From NCBI GenBank assembly GCA_932294295.1, contig OW028574.1:27474145-27538144 (forward strand): a stretch of 64,000 bases of DNA, given 5' to 3'. The notes under the pieces are model-generated. The model saw nothing but the letters and a program-made list of their open reading frames with translations. It was not told where the DNA came from and ran no database searches. Positions 36,843 through 49,886 of the stretch are shown here, piece by piece (position 1 is the first letter of the stretch; every line of letters starts with the position of its first letter). The DNA comes from Alitta virens (lineage: Eukaryota; Annelida; Polychaeta; Phyllodocida; Nereididae). The position numbers and the translations under genes are program-made.

Positions 36843-39800
36843 TAGAGGGCCAGGATGCTGACAAGAAAACAAACGACAACAACGCAACACCGAAGTTAAA
36901 TACTCTATAATAGCCTTTTGGAACGACGTGGCACAGTTAAATTATCAAGAGTACACACACAGCCATGTAGGAAGTGCACTTAGCAGTGAGATGCCAGACT
37001 CACAGGCCGCGCCGATTAAGCAGCAAGTTATGTCCACTTAGCACAGCCAATGAGAGGAAGAGGACGAAGCGTGCAATATGATAGCCACGAGGGGCACTCG
37101 TGCGTAGCGGTGTCAAGGCCGTTGTAGAGGGCCAGGATGCTGACAAGAAAACTAACGACAACAACGCGACACTAAAGTGAAACACTCTATAATAGCCTTA
37201 TGTTAGTCACGTGGGGCACTCGTGCGTAGCGGGGTCAAGGCCGTTGTAGAGGGCCAGGATGCAGACAAGAAAACCAACGACAACAACGCAACACTAAAGT
37301 GAAATACTCTATAATAGCCTTATAGAATGACGTGGCACAGTTAAATTATCAAGAGTACACAGCCATGTAGGAAGTGCACTAAGCAGTGAGATGCCAGACT
37401 CACAGACCGCGCCGATGAAGTAGTAAGTTAGGTCCACTTAGCACAGCCAATGAGAGGCAGAGGACGAAGTGTGCATTATGATAACCACGTGGGGCACTCG
37501 TGCGTAGCGGGGTCAAGGCCGTTGCAGAGAGCCAGGATGCTGACAAGAAAACTAACGACAACAACGCAACAATAAAGTGAAATACTCTATAATAGCCTTA
37601 TAGAATGACGTGGCACAGTTAAATTATCAAGAGTACACAGCCATGTAGGAAGTGCACTAAGCAGTGAGATGCCAGACTCACAGACCGCGCCGATTAAGTA
37701 GTAAGGTAGGTCCACTTGGCACAGCCAATCAGAGGCAGAGGACGAAGCGTGCATTATGATAGCCACGTGGGGCACTCGTGCGTAGCGGGGTCAAGGCCGT
37801 TGCAGAGGGAAGTGCACTTAGCAGTGAGATGCCAGACTCACAGGCCGCGCCGATGAAGTAGTAAGGTAGGTGCACTTAGCACAGCCAATGAGAGGAAGAG
37901 GACGAAGCGTGCATTATGATAACCAGGTGGGGCACTCGTGCGTAGCGGGGTCAAGGCCGTTGCAGAGAGCCAGGATGCTGACAAGAAAACAAACGACAAC
38001 AACGCAACACCGAAGTGAAATACTCTATAGTAGCGTCAGGGAACGACGTGACACAGTTAAATTATCAAGAGTACACAGCCATGTAGGAAGTGCACTTAGC
38101 AGTGAGATGCCAGACTCAGAGACCGCGCCGATGAAGTAGTAAGTTAGGTCCACTTAGCACAGCCAATGAGAGGCAGAGGACGAAGCGTGCAATATGATAG
38201 CCACGTGGGGCACTCATGCGTAGCGGGGTCAAGGCCATTGTAGAGGGCCAGGATGCTGAAAAGAAAACTAACGACAACAACGCAACACCGAAGTTAAATA
38301 CTCTATAATAGCCTTTTGCAACGACGTGGCACAGTTAAATTATCAAAAGTACACACACAGCCATGTAGGAAGTGCACTAAGCAGTGAGATGCCAGACTCG
38401 CAGACCGCGCCGATTAAGTAGTAAGGTAGGTCCACTTGGCACAGCCAATGAGAGGCAGAGGACGAAGCGTGCATTATGATAGCCACGTGGGGCACTCGTG
38501 CGTAGCGGGGTCAAGGCCGTTGCAGAGAGCCAGGATGCTGACAAGAAAACAAACGACAACAACGCAACACCGAAGTGAAATACTCTATAGTAGCGTCAGG
38601 GAACGACGTGGCACAGTTGAATTATCAAGAGTACACAAAAATGTAGGAAGTGCACTTAGCAGTGAGATGCCAGACTCACAGGCCGCGCCGATGAAGTAGT
38701 AAGTAAGGTCCACTTAGCACAGCCAATGAGAGGCAGAGGACGAAGCGTGCATTATGATAGCCATGTGGGGCACTCGTGCGTAGCGGGGTCAAGGCCGTTG
38801 GAGAAGTCCAGGATGCTGACAAGAAAACTAATGACAACAACGCAACACCGAAGTTAAATACTCTATAATAGCCTTTTGGAACGAAGTGGCACAGTTAAAT
38901 TATCAAGAGTACACAGCCATGTAGGAAGTGCACTTAGCAGTGAGATGCCAGACTCACACACCGCGCCGATTAAGCAGCAAGTTATGTCCACTTAGCACAG
39001 CCAATGAGAGGAAGAGGACGAAGCGTGCAATATGATAGCCACGTGGGGCAATCGTGCGTAGCGGTGTCAAGGCCGTTGTAGAGGGCCAGGATGCTGACAA
39101 GAAAACTAACGACAACAACGCGACACCAAAGTGAAACACTCTATAATAGCCTTATGTTAGTCACGTGGGGCACTCGTGCGTAGCGGGGTCAAGGCCGTTG
39201 TAGAGGGCCAGGATGCTGACAAGAAAACCAACGACAACAACGCAACACCGAAGTTAAATACTCTATAATAGCCTTTTGAAACGACGTGGCACAGTTAAAT
39301 TATCAAGAGTACACACACAGCCATGTAGGAAGTGCACTTAGCAGTGAGATGCCAGACTCACAGGCCGCGCCGATGAAGTAGTAAGGTAGGTGCACTTAGC
39401 ACAGCCAATGAGAGGAAGAGGACGAAGCATGCATTATGATAACCACGTGGGGCACTCGTGCGTAGCGGGGTCAAGGCCGTTGCAGAGAGCCAGGATGCTG
39501 ACAAGAAAACAAACGACAACAACGCAACACCGAAGTGAAATACTCTATAGTAGCGTCAGGGAACGACGTGACACAGTAAAATTATCAAGAGTACACAGCC
39601 ATGTAGGAAGTGCACTTAGCAGTGAGATGCCAGACTCACAGACCGCGCCGATGAAGTAGTAAGTTAGGTCCACTTAGCACAGCCAATGAGAGACAGAGGA
39701 CGAAGCGTGCAGTATGATAGCTACGTGGGGCACTCGTGCGTTGCGGGGTGAAGGCCGATGTAGAGGGCCAGGATGCTGACAAGAAAACTAACGACAACAA

Positions 39801-40320
39801 CGCAACAATAAAGTGAAATACTCTATAATAGCCTTATAGAATGACGTGGCACAGTTAAATTATCAAGAGTACACAGCCATGTAGGAAGTGCACTAAGCAG
39901 TGAGATGCCAGACTCACAGACCGCGCCGATTAAGTAGTAAGGTAGGTCCACTTGGCACAGCCAATCAGAGGCAGAGGACGAAGCGTGCATTATGATAGCC
40001 ACGTGGGGCACTCGTGCGTAGCGGGGTCAAGGCCGTTGCAGAGGGAAGTGCACTTAGCAGTGAGATGCCAGACTCACAGGCCGCGCCGATGAAGTAGTAA
40101 GTTAGGTCCGCTTAACACAGCCAATGAGAGGCAGAGGACGAAGCGTGCAATATGATAGCCACGTGGGGCACTCATGCGTAGCGGGGTCAAGGCCATTGTA
40201 GAGGGCCAGGATGCTGAAAAGAAAACTAACGACAACAACGCAACACCGAAGTTAAATACTCTATAATAGCCTTTTGCAACGACGTGGCACAGTTAAATTA
40301 TCAAAAGTACACACACAGCC
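36843..40320. repeat. Satellite, mixed-order segment
   Basis: Order: end of an S160/d chimera; m(+122) 36,965; e'/f 37,365; S160 37,643; i 37,803; j 38,081; a 38,363; b 38,641 (AAGTCC at 38,804); c(+122)/d fusion 38,919; e 39,323; f 39,601; S160 39,879; h 40,039. The S160-to-e portion repeats 20,260-22,180. From here rightward most of the array follows the 2,240-bp order. Confidence 0.85.
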
Positions 40321-42560
40321 ATGTAGGAAGTGCACTAAGCAGTGAGATGCCAGACTCGCAGACCGCGCCGATTAAGTAGTAAGGTAGGTCCACTTGGCAC
40401 AGCCAATGAGAGGCAGAGGACGAAGCGTGCATTATGATAGCCACGTGGGGCACTCGTGCGTAGCGGGGTCAAGGCCGTTGCAGAGAGCCAGGATGCTGAC
40501 AAGAAAACAAACGACAACAACGCAACACCGAAGTGAAATACTCTATAGTAGCGTCAGGGAACGACGTGGCACAGTTGAATTATCAAGAGTACACAAAAAT
40601 GTAGGAAGTGCACTTAGCAGTGAGATGCCAGACTCACAGGCCGCGCCGATGAAGTAGTAAGTAAGGTCCACTTAGCACAGCCAATGAGAGGCAGAGGACG
40701 AAGCGTGCATTATGATAGCCATGTGGGGCACTCGTGCGTAGCGGGGTCAAGGCCGTTGGAGAGGGCCAGGATGCTGACAAGAAAACTAATGACAACAACG
40801 CAACACCGAAGTTAAATACTCTATAATAGCCTTTTGGAACGAAGTGGCACAGTTAAATTATCAAGAGTACACAGCCATGTAGGAAGTGCACTTAGCAGTG
40901 AGATGCCAGACTCACACACCGCGCCGATTAAGCAGCAAGTTATGTCCACTTAGCACAGCCAATGAGAGGAAGAGGACGAAGCGTGCAATATGATAGCCAC
41001 GTGGGGCAATCGTGCGTAGCGGTGTCAAGGCCGTTGTAGAGGGCCAGGATGCTGACAAGAAAACTAACGACAACAACGCGACACCAAAGTGAAACACTCT
41101 ATTATAGCCTTATGTTAGTCACGTGGGGCACTCGTGCGTAGCGGGGTCAAGGCCGTTGTAGAGGGCCAGGATGCTGACAAGAAAACCAACGACAACAACG
41201 CAACACTAAAGTGAAATACTCTATAATAGCCTCATGGAATGACGTGGCACAGTTAAATCATCAAGAGTACACACACACCCATGTAGGAAGTGCACTTAGC
41301 AGTGAGATGCCAGACCCACAGACCGCGCCAATTAAGTAGTAAGTTAGGTCCACTTAGCACAGCCAATAAGAGGCAGAGGACGAAGTGTGCATTATGATAG
41401 CCACGTGGGGCACTCGTGCGTAGCGGGGTCAAGGCCGTTGTAGAGGGCCAGGATGCTGACAAGAAAACTAACGACAACAACGCAACACCGAAGTTAAATA
41501 CTCTATAATAGCCTTTTGGAACGACGTGGCACAGTTAAATTATCAAGAGTACACACACAGCCATGTAGGAAGTGCACTTAGCAGTGAGATGCCAGACTCA
41601 CAGGCCGCGCCGATGAAGTAGTAAGGTAGGTGCACTTAGCACAGCCAATGAGAGGAAGAGGACGAAGCATGCATTATGATAACCACGTGGGGCACTCGTG
41701 CGTAGCGGGGTCAAGGCCGTTGCAGAGAGCCAGGATGCTGACAAGAAAACAAACGACAACAACGCAACACCGAAGTGAAATACTCTATAGTAGCGTCAGG
41801 GAACGACGTGACACAGTAAAATTATCAAGAGTACACAGCCATGTAGGAAGTGCACTTAGCAGTGAGATGCCAGACTCACAGACCGCGCCGATGAAGTAGT
41901 AAGTTAGGTCCACTTAGCACAGCCAATGAGAGACAGAGGACGAAGCGTGCAGTATGATAGCTACGTGGGGCACTCGTGCGTTGCGGGGTGAAGGCCGATG
42001 TAGAGGGCCAGGATGCTGACAAGAAAACTAACGACAACAACGCAACAATAAAGTGAAATACTCTATAATAGCCTTATAGAATGACGTGGCACAGTTAAAT
42101 TATCAAGAGTACACAGCCATGTAGGAAGTGCACTAAGCAGTGAGATGCCAGACTCACAGACCGCGCCGATTAAGTAGTAAGGTAGGTCCACTTGGCACAG
42201 CCAATCAGAGGCAGAGGACGAAGCGTGCATTATGATAGCCACGTGGGGCACTCGTGCGTAGCGGGGTCAAGGCCGTTGCAGAGGGAAGTGCACTTAGCAG
42301 TGAGATGCCAGACTCACAGGCCGCGCCGATGAAGTAGTAAGTTAGGTCCGCTTAACACAGCCAATGAGAGGCAGAGGACGAAGCGTGCAATATGATAGCC
42401 ACGTGGGGCACTCATGCGTAGCGGGGTCAAGGCCATTGTAGAGGGCCAGGATGCTGAAAAGAAAACTAACGACAACAACGCAACACCGAAGTTAAATACT
42501 CTATAATAGCCTTTTGCAACGACGTGGCACAGTTAAATTATCAAAAGTACACACACAGCC
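40321..42560. repeat. 2,240-bp basic higher-order repeat
   Basis: Complete reference copy: a 40,321 (278); b 40,599 (278); c(+122) 40,877 (404); d 41,281 (282); e 41,563 (278); f 41,841 (278); S160 42,119 (160); h 42,279 (282). Seven near-complete monomers, one internal duplication and one truncated monomer sum to 2,240 bp. The same length separates the starts at 49,887 and 52,127 and the starts at 44,405 and 46,645. Confidence 0.92.
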
Positions 42561-43844
42561 ATGTAGGAAGTGCACTAAGCAGTGAGATGCCAGACTCGCA
42601 GACCGCGCCGATTAAGTAGTAAGGTAGGTCCACTTAGCACAGCCAATGAGAGGCAGAGGACGAAGCGTGCATTATGATAGCCATGTGGGGCACTCGTGCG
42701 TAGCGGGGTCAAGGCCGTTGTAGAGGGCCAGGATGCTGACAAGAAAACTAACGACAACAACGCGACACCAAAGTGAAACACTCTATAATAGCCTTATGTT
42801 AGTCACGTGGGGCACTCGTGCGTAGCAGGGTCAAGGCCGTTGTAGAGGGCCAGGATGCTGACAAGAAAACCAACGACAACAACGCAACACTAAAGTGAAA
42901 TACTCTATAATAGCCTTATGGAATGACGTGGCACAGTTAAATCATCAAGAGTACACACACACCCATGTAGGAAGTGCACTTAGCAGTGAGATGCCAGACT
43001 CACAGACCGCGCCGATGAAGTAGTAAGTTAGGTCCACTTAGCACAGCCAATGAGAGACAGAGGACGAAGCGTGCAGTATGATAGCTACGTGGGGCACTCG
43101 TGCGTTGCGGGGTGAAGGCCGATGTAGAGGGCCAGGATGCTGACAAGAAAACTAACGACAACAACGCAACAATAAAGTGAAATACTCTATAATAGCCTTA
43201 TAGAATGACGTGGCACAGTTAAATTATCAAGAGTACACAGCCATGTAGGAAGTGCACTAAGCAGTGAGATGCCAGACTCACAGACCGCGCCGATTAAGTA
43301 GTAAGGTAGGTCCACTTGGCACAGCCAATCAGAGGCAGAGGACGTAGCGTGCATTATGATAGCCACGTGGGGCACTCGTGCGTAGCGGGGTCAAGGCCGT
43401 TGCAGAGGGAAGTGCACTTAGCAGTGAGATGCCAGACTCACAGGCCGCGCCGATGAAGTAGTAAGTTAGGTCCGCTTAACACAGCCAATGAGAGGCAGAG
43501 GACGAAGCGTGCAATATGATAGCCACGTGGGGCACTCATGCGTAGCGGGGTCAAGGCCATTGTAGAGGGCCAGGATGCTGAAAAGAAAACTAACGACAAC
43601 AACGCAACACCGAAGTTAAATACTCTATAATAGCCTTTTGCAACGACGTGGCACAGTTAAATTATCAAAAGTACACACACAGCCATGTAGGAAGTGCACT
43701 AAGCAGTGAGATGCCAGACTCGCAGACCGCGCCGATTAAGTAGTAAGGTAGGTCCACTTGGCACAGCCAATGAGAGGCAGAGGACGAAGCGTGCATTATG
43801 ATAGCCACGTGGGGCACTCGTGCGTAGCGGGGTCAAGGCCGTTG
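42561..43844. repeat. Shortened repeat with chimeric monomers
   Basis: Order: a/b/c chimera carrying the 122-bp duplication 42,561 (404 bp); f 42,965 (reached directly, with d and e missing); S160 43,243; h 43,403; an a monomer cut at the S160 breakpoint 43,685 (160 bp). The chimera starts with a-type CTCGCAGACC and ends with c-type GCGACACC. The same chimera occurs at 52,127. Confidence 0.85.
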
Positions 43845-46804
43845 CAGAGGGAAGTGCACTTAGCATTGAGATGCCAGACTCACAGGCCGCGCCGATGAAG
43901 TAGTAAGGTAGGTGCACTTAGCACAGCCAATGAGAGGAAGAGGACGAAGCGTGCATTATGATAACCAGGTGGGGCACTCGTGCGTAGCGGGGTCAAGGCC
44001 GTTGCAGAGAGCCAGGATGCTGACAAGAAAACAAACGACAACAACGCAACACCGAAGTGAAATACTCTATAGTAGCGTCAGGGAACGACGTGACACAGTT
44101 AAATTATCAAGAGTACACAGCCATGTAGGAAGTGCACTTAGCAGTGAGATGCCAGACTCAGAGACCGCGCCGATGAAGTAGTAAGTTAGGTCCACTTAGC
44201 ACAGCCAATGAGAGGCAGAGGACGAAGCGTGCAATATGATAGCCACGTGGGGCACTCATGCGTAGCGGGGTCAAGGCCATTGTAGAGGGCCAGGATGCTG
44301 AAAAGAAAACTAACGACAACAACGCAACACCGAAGTTAAATACTCTATAATAGCCTTTTGCAACGACGTGGCACAGTTAAATTATCAAAAGTACACACAC
44401 AGCCATGTAGGAAGTGCACTAAGCAGTGAGATGCCAGACTCGCAAACCGGGCCGATTAAGTAGTAAGGTAGGTCCACTTGGCACAGCCAATGAGAGGCAG
44501 AGGACGAAGCGTGCATTATGATAGCCACGTGGGGCACTCGTGCGTAGCGGGGTCAAGGCCGTTGCAGAGAGCCAGGATGCTGACAAGAAAACAAACGACA
44601 ACAACGCAACACCGAAGTGAAATACTCTATAGTAGCGTCAGGGAACGACGTGGCACAGTTGAATTATCAAGAGTACACAAAAATGTAGGAAGTGCACTTA
44701 GCAGTGAGATGCCAGACTCACAGGCCGCGCCGATGAAGTAGTAAGTAAGGTCCACTTAGCACAGCCAATGAGAGGCAGAGGACGAAGCGTGCATTATGAT
44801 AGCCATGTGGGGCACTCGTGCGTAGCGGGGTCAAGGCCGTTGGAGAGGGCCAGGATGCTGACAAGAAAACTAATGACAACAACGCAACACCGAAGTTAAA
44901 TACTCTATAATAGCCTTTTGGAACGAAGTGGCACAGTTAAATTATCAAGAGTACACAGCCATGTAGGAAGTGCACTTAGCAGTGAGATGCCAGACTCACA
45001 CACCGCGCCGATTAAGCAGCAAGTTATGTCCACTTAGCACAGCCAATGAGAGGAAGAGGACGAAGCGTGCAATATGATAGCCACGTGGGGCAATCGTGCG
45101 TAGCGGTGTCAAGGCCGTTGTAGAGGGCCAGGATGCTGACAAGAAAACTAACGACAACAACGCGACACCAAAGTGAAACACTCTATAATAGCCTTATGTT
45201 AGTCACGTGGGGCACTCGTGCGTAGCGGGGTCAAGGCCGTTGTAGAGGGCCAGGATGCTGACAAGAAAACCAACGACAACAACGCAACACTAAAGTGAAA
45301 TACTCTATAATAGCCTTATGGAATGACGTGGCACAGTTAAATCATCAAGAGTACACACACACCCATGTAGGAAGTGCACTTAGCAGTGAGATGCCAGACC
45401 CACAGACCGCGCCAATTAAGTAGTAAGTTAGGTCCACTTAGCACAGCCAATAAGAGGCAGAGGACGAAGTGTGCATTATGATAGCCACGTGGGGCACTCG
45501 TGCGTAGCGGGGTCAAGGCCGTTGTAGAGGGCCAGGATGCTGACAAGAAAACTAACGACAACAACGCAACACCGAAGTTAAATACTCTATAATAGCCTTT
45601 TGGAACGACGTGGCACAGTTAAATTATCAAGAGTACACACACAGCCATGTAGGAAGTGCACTTAGCAGTGAGATGCCAGACTCACAGGCCGCGCCGATGA
45701 AGTAGTAAGGTAGGTGCACTTAGCACAGCCAATGAGAGGAAGAGGACGAAGCATGCATTATGATAACCACGTGGGGCACTCGTGCGTAGCGGGGTCAAGG
45801 CCGTTGCAGAGAGCCAGGATGCTGACAAGAAAACAAACGACAACAACGCAACACCGAAGTGAAATACTCTATAGTAGCGTCAGGGAACGACGTGACACAG
45901 TAAAATTATCAAGAGTACACAGCCATGTAGGAAGTGCACTTAGCAGTGAGATGCCAGACTCACAGACCGCGCCGATGAAGTAGTAAGTTAGGTCCACTTA
46001 GCACAGCCAATGAGAGACAGAGGACGAAGCGTGCAGTATGATAGCTACGTGGGGCACTCGTGCGTTGCGGGGTGAAGGCCGATGTAGAGGGCCAGGATGC
46101 TGACAAGAAAACTAACGACAACAACGCAACAATAAAGTGAAATACTCTATAATAGCCTTATAGAATGACGTGGCACAGTTAAATTATCAAGAGTACACAG
46201 CCATGTAGGAAGTGCACTAAGCAGTGAGATGCCAGACTCACAGACCGCGCCGATTAAGTAGTAAGGTAGGTCCACTTGGCACAGCCAATCAGAGGCAGAG
46301 GACGAAGCGTGCATTATGATAGCCACGTGGGGCACTCGTGCGTAGCGGGGTCAAGGCCGTTGCAGAGGGAAGTGCACTTAGCAGTGAGATGCCAGACTCA
46401 CAGGCCGCGCCGATGAAGTAGTAAGTTAGGTCCGCTTAACACAGCCAATGAGAGGCAGAGGACGAAGCGTGCAATATGATAGCCACGTGGGGCACTCATG
46501 CGTAGCGGGGTCAAGGCCATTGTAGAGGGCCAGGATGCTGAAAAGAAAACTAACGACAACAACGCAACACCGAAGTTAAATACTCTATAATAGCCTTTTG
46601 CAACGACGTGGCACAGTTAAATTATCAAAAGTACACACACAGCCATGTAGGAAGTGCACTAAGCAGTGAGATGCCAGACTCGCAGACCGCGCCGATTAAG
46701 TAGTAAGGTAGGTCCACTTGGCACAGCCAATGAGAGGCAGAGGACGAAGCGTGCATTATGATAGCCACGTGGGGCACTCGTGCGTAGCGGGGTCAAGGCC
46801 GTTG
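43845..46804. repeat. 2,960-bp higher-order repeat
   Basis: Order: i 43,845; j 44,123; a 44,405; b 44,683; c(+122) 44,961; d 45,365; e 45,647; f 45,925; S160 46,203; h 46,363; shortened a 46,645. The 2,240-bp repeat is extended by i, j and the short a. The next i begins exactly 2,960 bp later at 46,805, and a private GCATTGAG change (43,864 and 46,824) is shared, so one period of tandem duplication is recent. Confidence 0.88.
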
Positions 46805-49800
46805 CAGAGGGAAGTGCACTTAGCATTGAGATGCCAGACTCACAGGCCGCGCCGATGAAGTAGTAAGGTAGGTGCACTTAGCACAGCCAATGAGAGGAAG
46901 AGGACGAAGCGTGCATTATGATAACCAGGTGGGGCACTCGTGCGTAGCGGGGTCAAGGCCGTTGCAGAGAGCCAGGATGCTGACAAGAAAACAAACGACA
47001 ACAACGCAACACCGAAGTGAAATACTCTATAGTAGCGTCAGGGAACGACGTGACACAGTTAAATTATCAAGAGTACACAGCCATGTAGGAAGTGCACTTA
47101 GCAGTGAGATGCCAGACTCAGAGACCGCGCCGATGAAGTAGTAAGTTAGGTCCACTTAGCACAGCCAATGAGAGGCAGAGGACGAAGCGTGCAATATGAT
47201 AGCCACGTGGGGCACTCATGCGTAGCGGGGTCAAGGCCATTGTAGAGGGCCAGGATGCTGAAAAGAAAACTAACGACAACAACGCAACACCGAAGTTAAA
47301 TACTCTATAATAGCCTTTTGCAACGACGTGGCACAGTTAAATTATCAAAAGTACACACACAGCCATGTAGGAAGTGCACTAAGCAGTGAGATGCCAGACT
47401 CGCAAACCGGGCCGATTAAGTAGTAAGGTAGGTCCACTTGGCACAGCCAATGAGAGGCAGAAGACGAAGCGTGCATTATGATAGCCACGTGGGGCACTCG
47501 TGCATAGCGGGGTCAAGGCCGTTGCAGAGAGCCAGGATGCTGACAAGAAAACAAACGACAACAACGCAACACCGAAGTGAAATACTCTATAGTAGCGTCA
47601 GGGAACGACGTGACACAGTTAAATTATCAAGAGTACACAGCCATGTAGGAAGTGCACTTAGCAGTGAGATGCCAGACTCAGAGACCGCGCCGATGAAGTA
47701 GTAAGTTAGGTCCACTTAGCACAGCCAATGAGAGGCAGAGGACGAAGCGTGCAATATGATAGCCACGTGGGGCACTCATGCGTAGCGGGGTCAAGGCCAT
47801 TGTAGAGGGCCAGGATGCTGAAAAGAAAACTAACGACAACAACGCAACACCGAAGTTAAATACTCTATAATAGCCTTTTGCAACGACGTGGCACAGTTAA
47901 ATTATCAAAAGTACACACACAGCCATGTAGGAAGTGCACTAAGCAGTGAGATGCCAGACTCGCAAACCGCGCCGATTAAGTAGTAAGGTAGGTCCACTTG
48001 GCACAGCCAATGAGAGGCAGAGGACGAAGCGTGCATTATGATAGCCACGTGGGGCACTCGTGCGTAGCGGGGTCAAGGCCGTTGCAGAGAGCCAGGATGC
48101 TGACAAGAAAACAAACGACAACAACGCAACACCGAAGTGAAATACTCTATAGTAGCGTCAGGGAACGACGTGGCACAGTTGAATTATCAAGAGTACACAA
48201 AAATGTAGGAAGTGCACTTAGCAGTGAGATGCCAGACTCACAGGCCGCGCCGATGAAGTAGTAAGTAAGGTCCACTTAGCACAGCCAATGAGAGGCAGAG
48301 GACGAAGCGTGCATTATGATAGCCATGTGGGGCACTCGTGCGTAGCGGGGTCAAGGCCGTTGGAGAGGGCCAGGATGCTGACAAGAAAACTAATGACAAC
48401 AACGCAACACCGAAGTTAAATACTCTATAATAGCCTTTTGGAACGAAGTGGCACAGTTAAATTATCAAGAGTACACAGCCATGTAGGAAGTGCACTTAGC
48501 AGTGAGATGCCAGACTCACACACCGCGCCGATTAAGCAGCAAGTTATGTCCACTTAGCACAGCCAATGAGAGGAAGAGGACGAAGCGTGCAATATGATAG
48601 CCACGTGGGGCAATCGTGCGTAGCGGTGTCAAGGCCGTTGTAGAGGGCCAGGATGCTGACAAGAAAACTAACGACAACAACGCGACACCAAAGTGAAACA
48701 CTCTATAATAGCCTTATGTTAGTCACGTGGGGCACTCGTGCGTAGCGGGGTCAAGGCCGTTGTAGAGGGCCAGGATGCTGACAAGAAAACCAACGACAAC
48801 AACGCAACACTAAAGTGAAATACTCTATAATAGCCTTATGGAATGACGTGGCACAGTTAAATCATCAAGAGTACACACACACCCATGTAGGAAGTGCACT
48901 TAGCAGTGAGATGCCAGACCCACAGACCGCGCCAATTAAGTAGTAAGTTAGGTCCACTTAGCACAGCCAATAAGAGGCAGAGGACGAAGTGTGCATTATG
49001 ATAGCCACGTGGGGCACTCGTGCGTAGCGGGGTCAAGGCCGTTGTAGAGGGCCAGGATGCTGACAAGAAAACTAACGACAACAACGCAACACCGAAGTTA
49101 AATACTCTATAATAGCCTTTTGGAACGACGTGGCACAGTTAAATTATCAAGAGTACACACACAGCCATGTAGGAAGTGCACTTAGCAGTGAGATGCCAGA
49201 CTCACAGGCCGCGCCGATGAAGTAGTAAGGTAGGTGCACTTAGCACAGCCAATGAGAGGAAGAGGACGAAGCATGCATTATGATAACCACGTGGGGCACT
49301 CGTGCGTAGCGGGGTCAAGGCCGTTGCAGAGAGCCAGGATGCTGACAAGAAAACAAACGACAACAACGCAACACCGAAGTGAAATACTCTATAGTAGCGT
49401 CAGGGAACGACGTGACACAGTAAAATTATCAAGAGTACACAGCCATGTAGGAAGTGCACTTAGCAGTGAGATGCCAGACTCACAGACCGCGCCGATTAAG
49501 TAGTAAGGTAGGTCCACTTGGCACAGCCAATCAGAGGCAGAGGACGAAGCGTGCATTATGATAGCCACGTGGGGCACTCGTGCGTAGCGGGGTCAAGGCC
49601 GTTGCAGAGGGAAGTGCACTTAGCAGTGAGATGCCAGACTCACAGGCCGCGCCGATGAAGTAGTAAGTTAGGTCCGCTTAACACAGCCAATGAGAGGCAG
49701 AGGACGAAGCGTGCAATATGATAGCCACGTGGGGCACTCATGCGTAGCGGGGTCAAGGCCATTGTAGAGGGCCAGGATGCTGAAAAGAAAACTAACGACA

Positions 49801-49886
49801 ACAACGCAACACCGAAGTTAAATACTCTATAATAGCCTTTTGCAACGACGTGGCACAGTTAAATTATCAAAAGTACACACACAGCC
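46805..49886. repeat. Satellite segment with extra a-j pair
   Basis: Order: i 46,805; j 47,083; a 47,365 (private GCAGAAGACG and TGCATAGCGG); j 47,643; a 47,925; b 48,203; c(+122) 48,481; d 48,885; e 49,167; e/S160 chimera 49,445; h 49,605. Two a-j pairs lie 560 bp apart. The e monomer is followed directly by a shortened chimera, dropping f. Confidence 0.85.
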
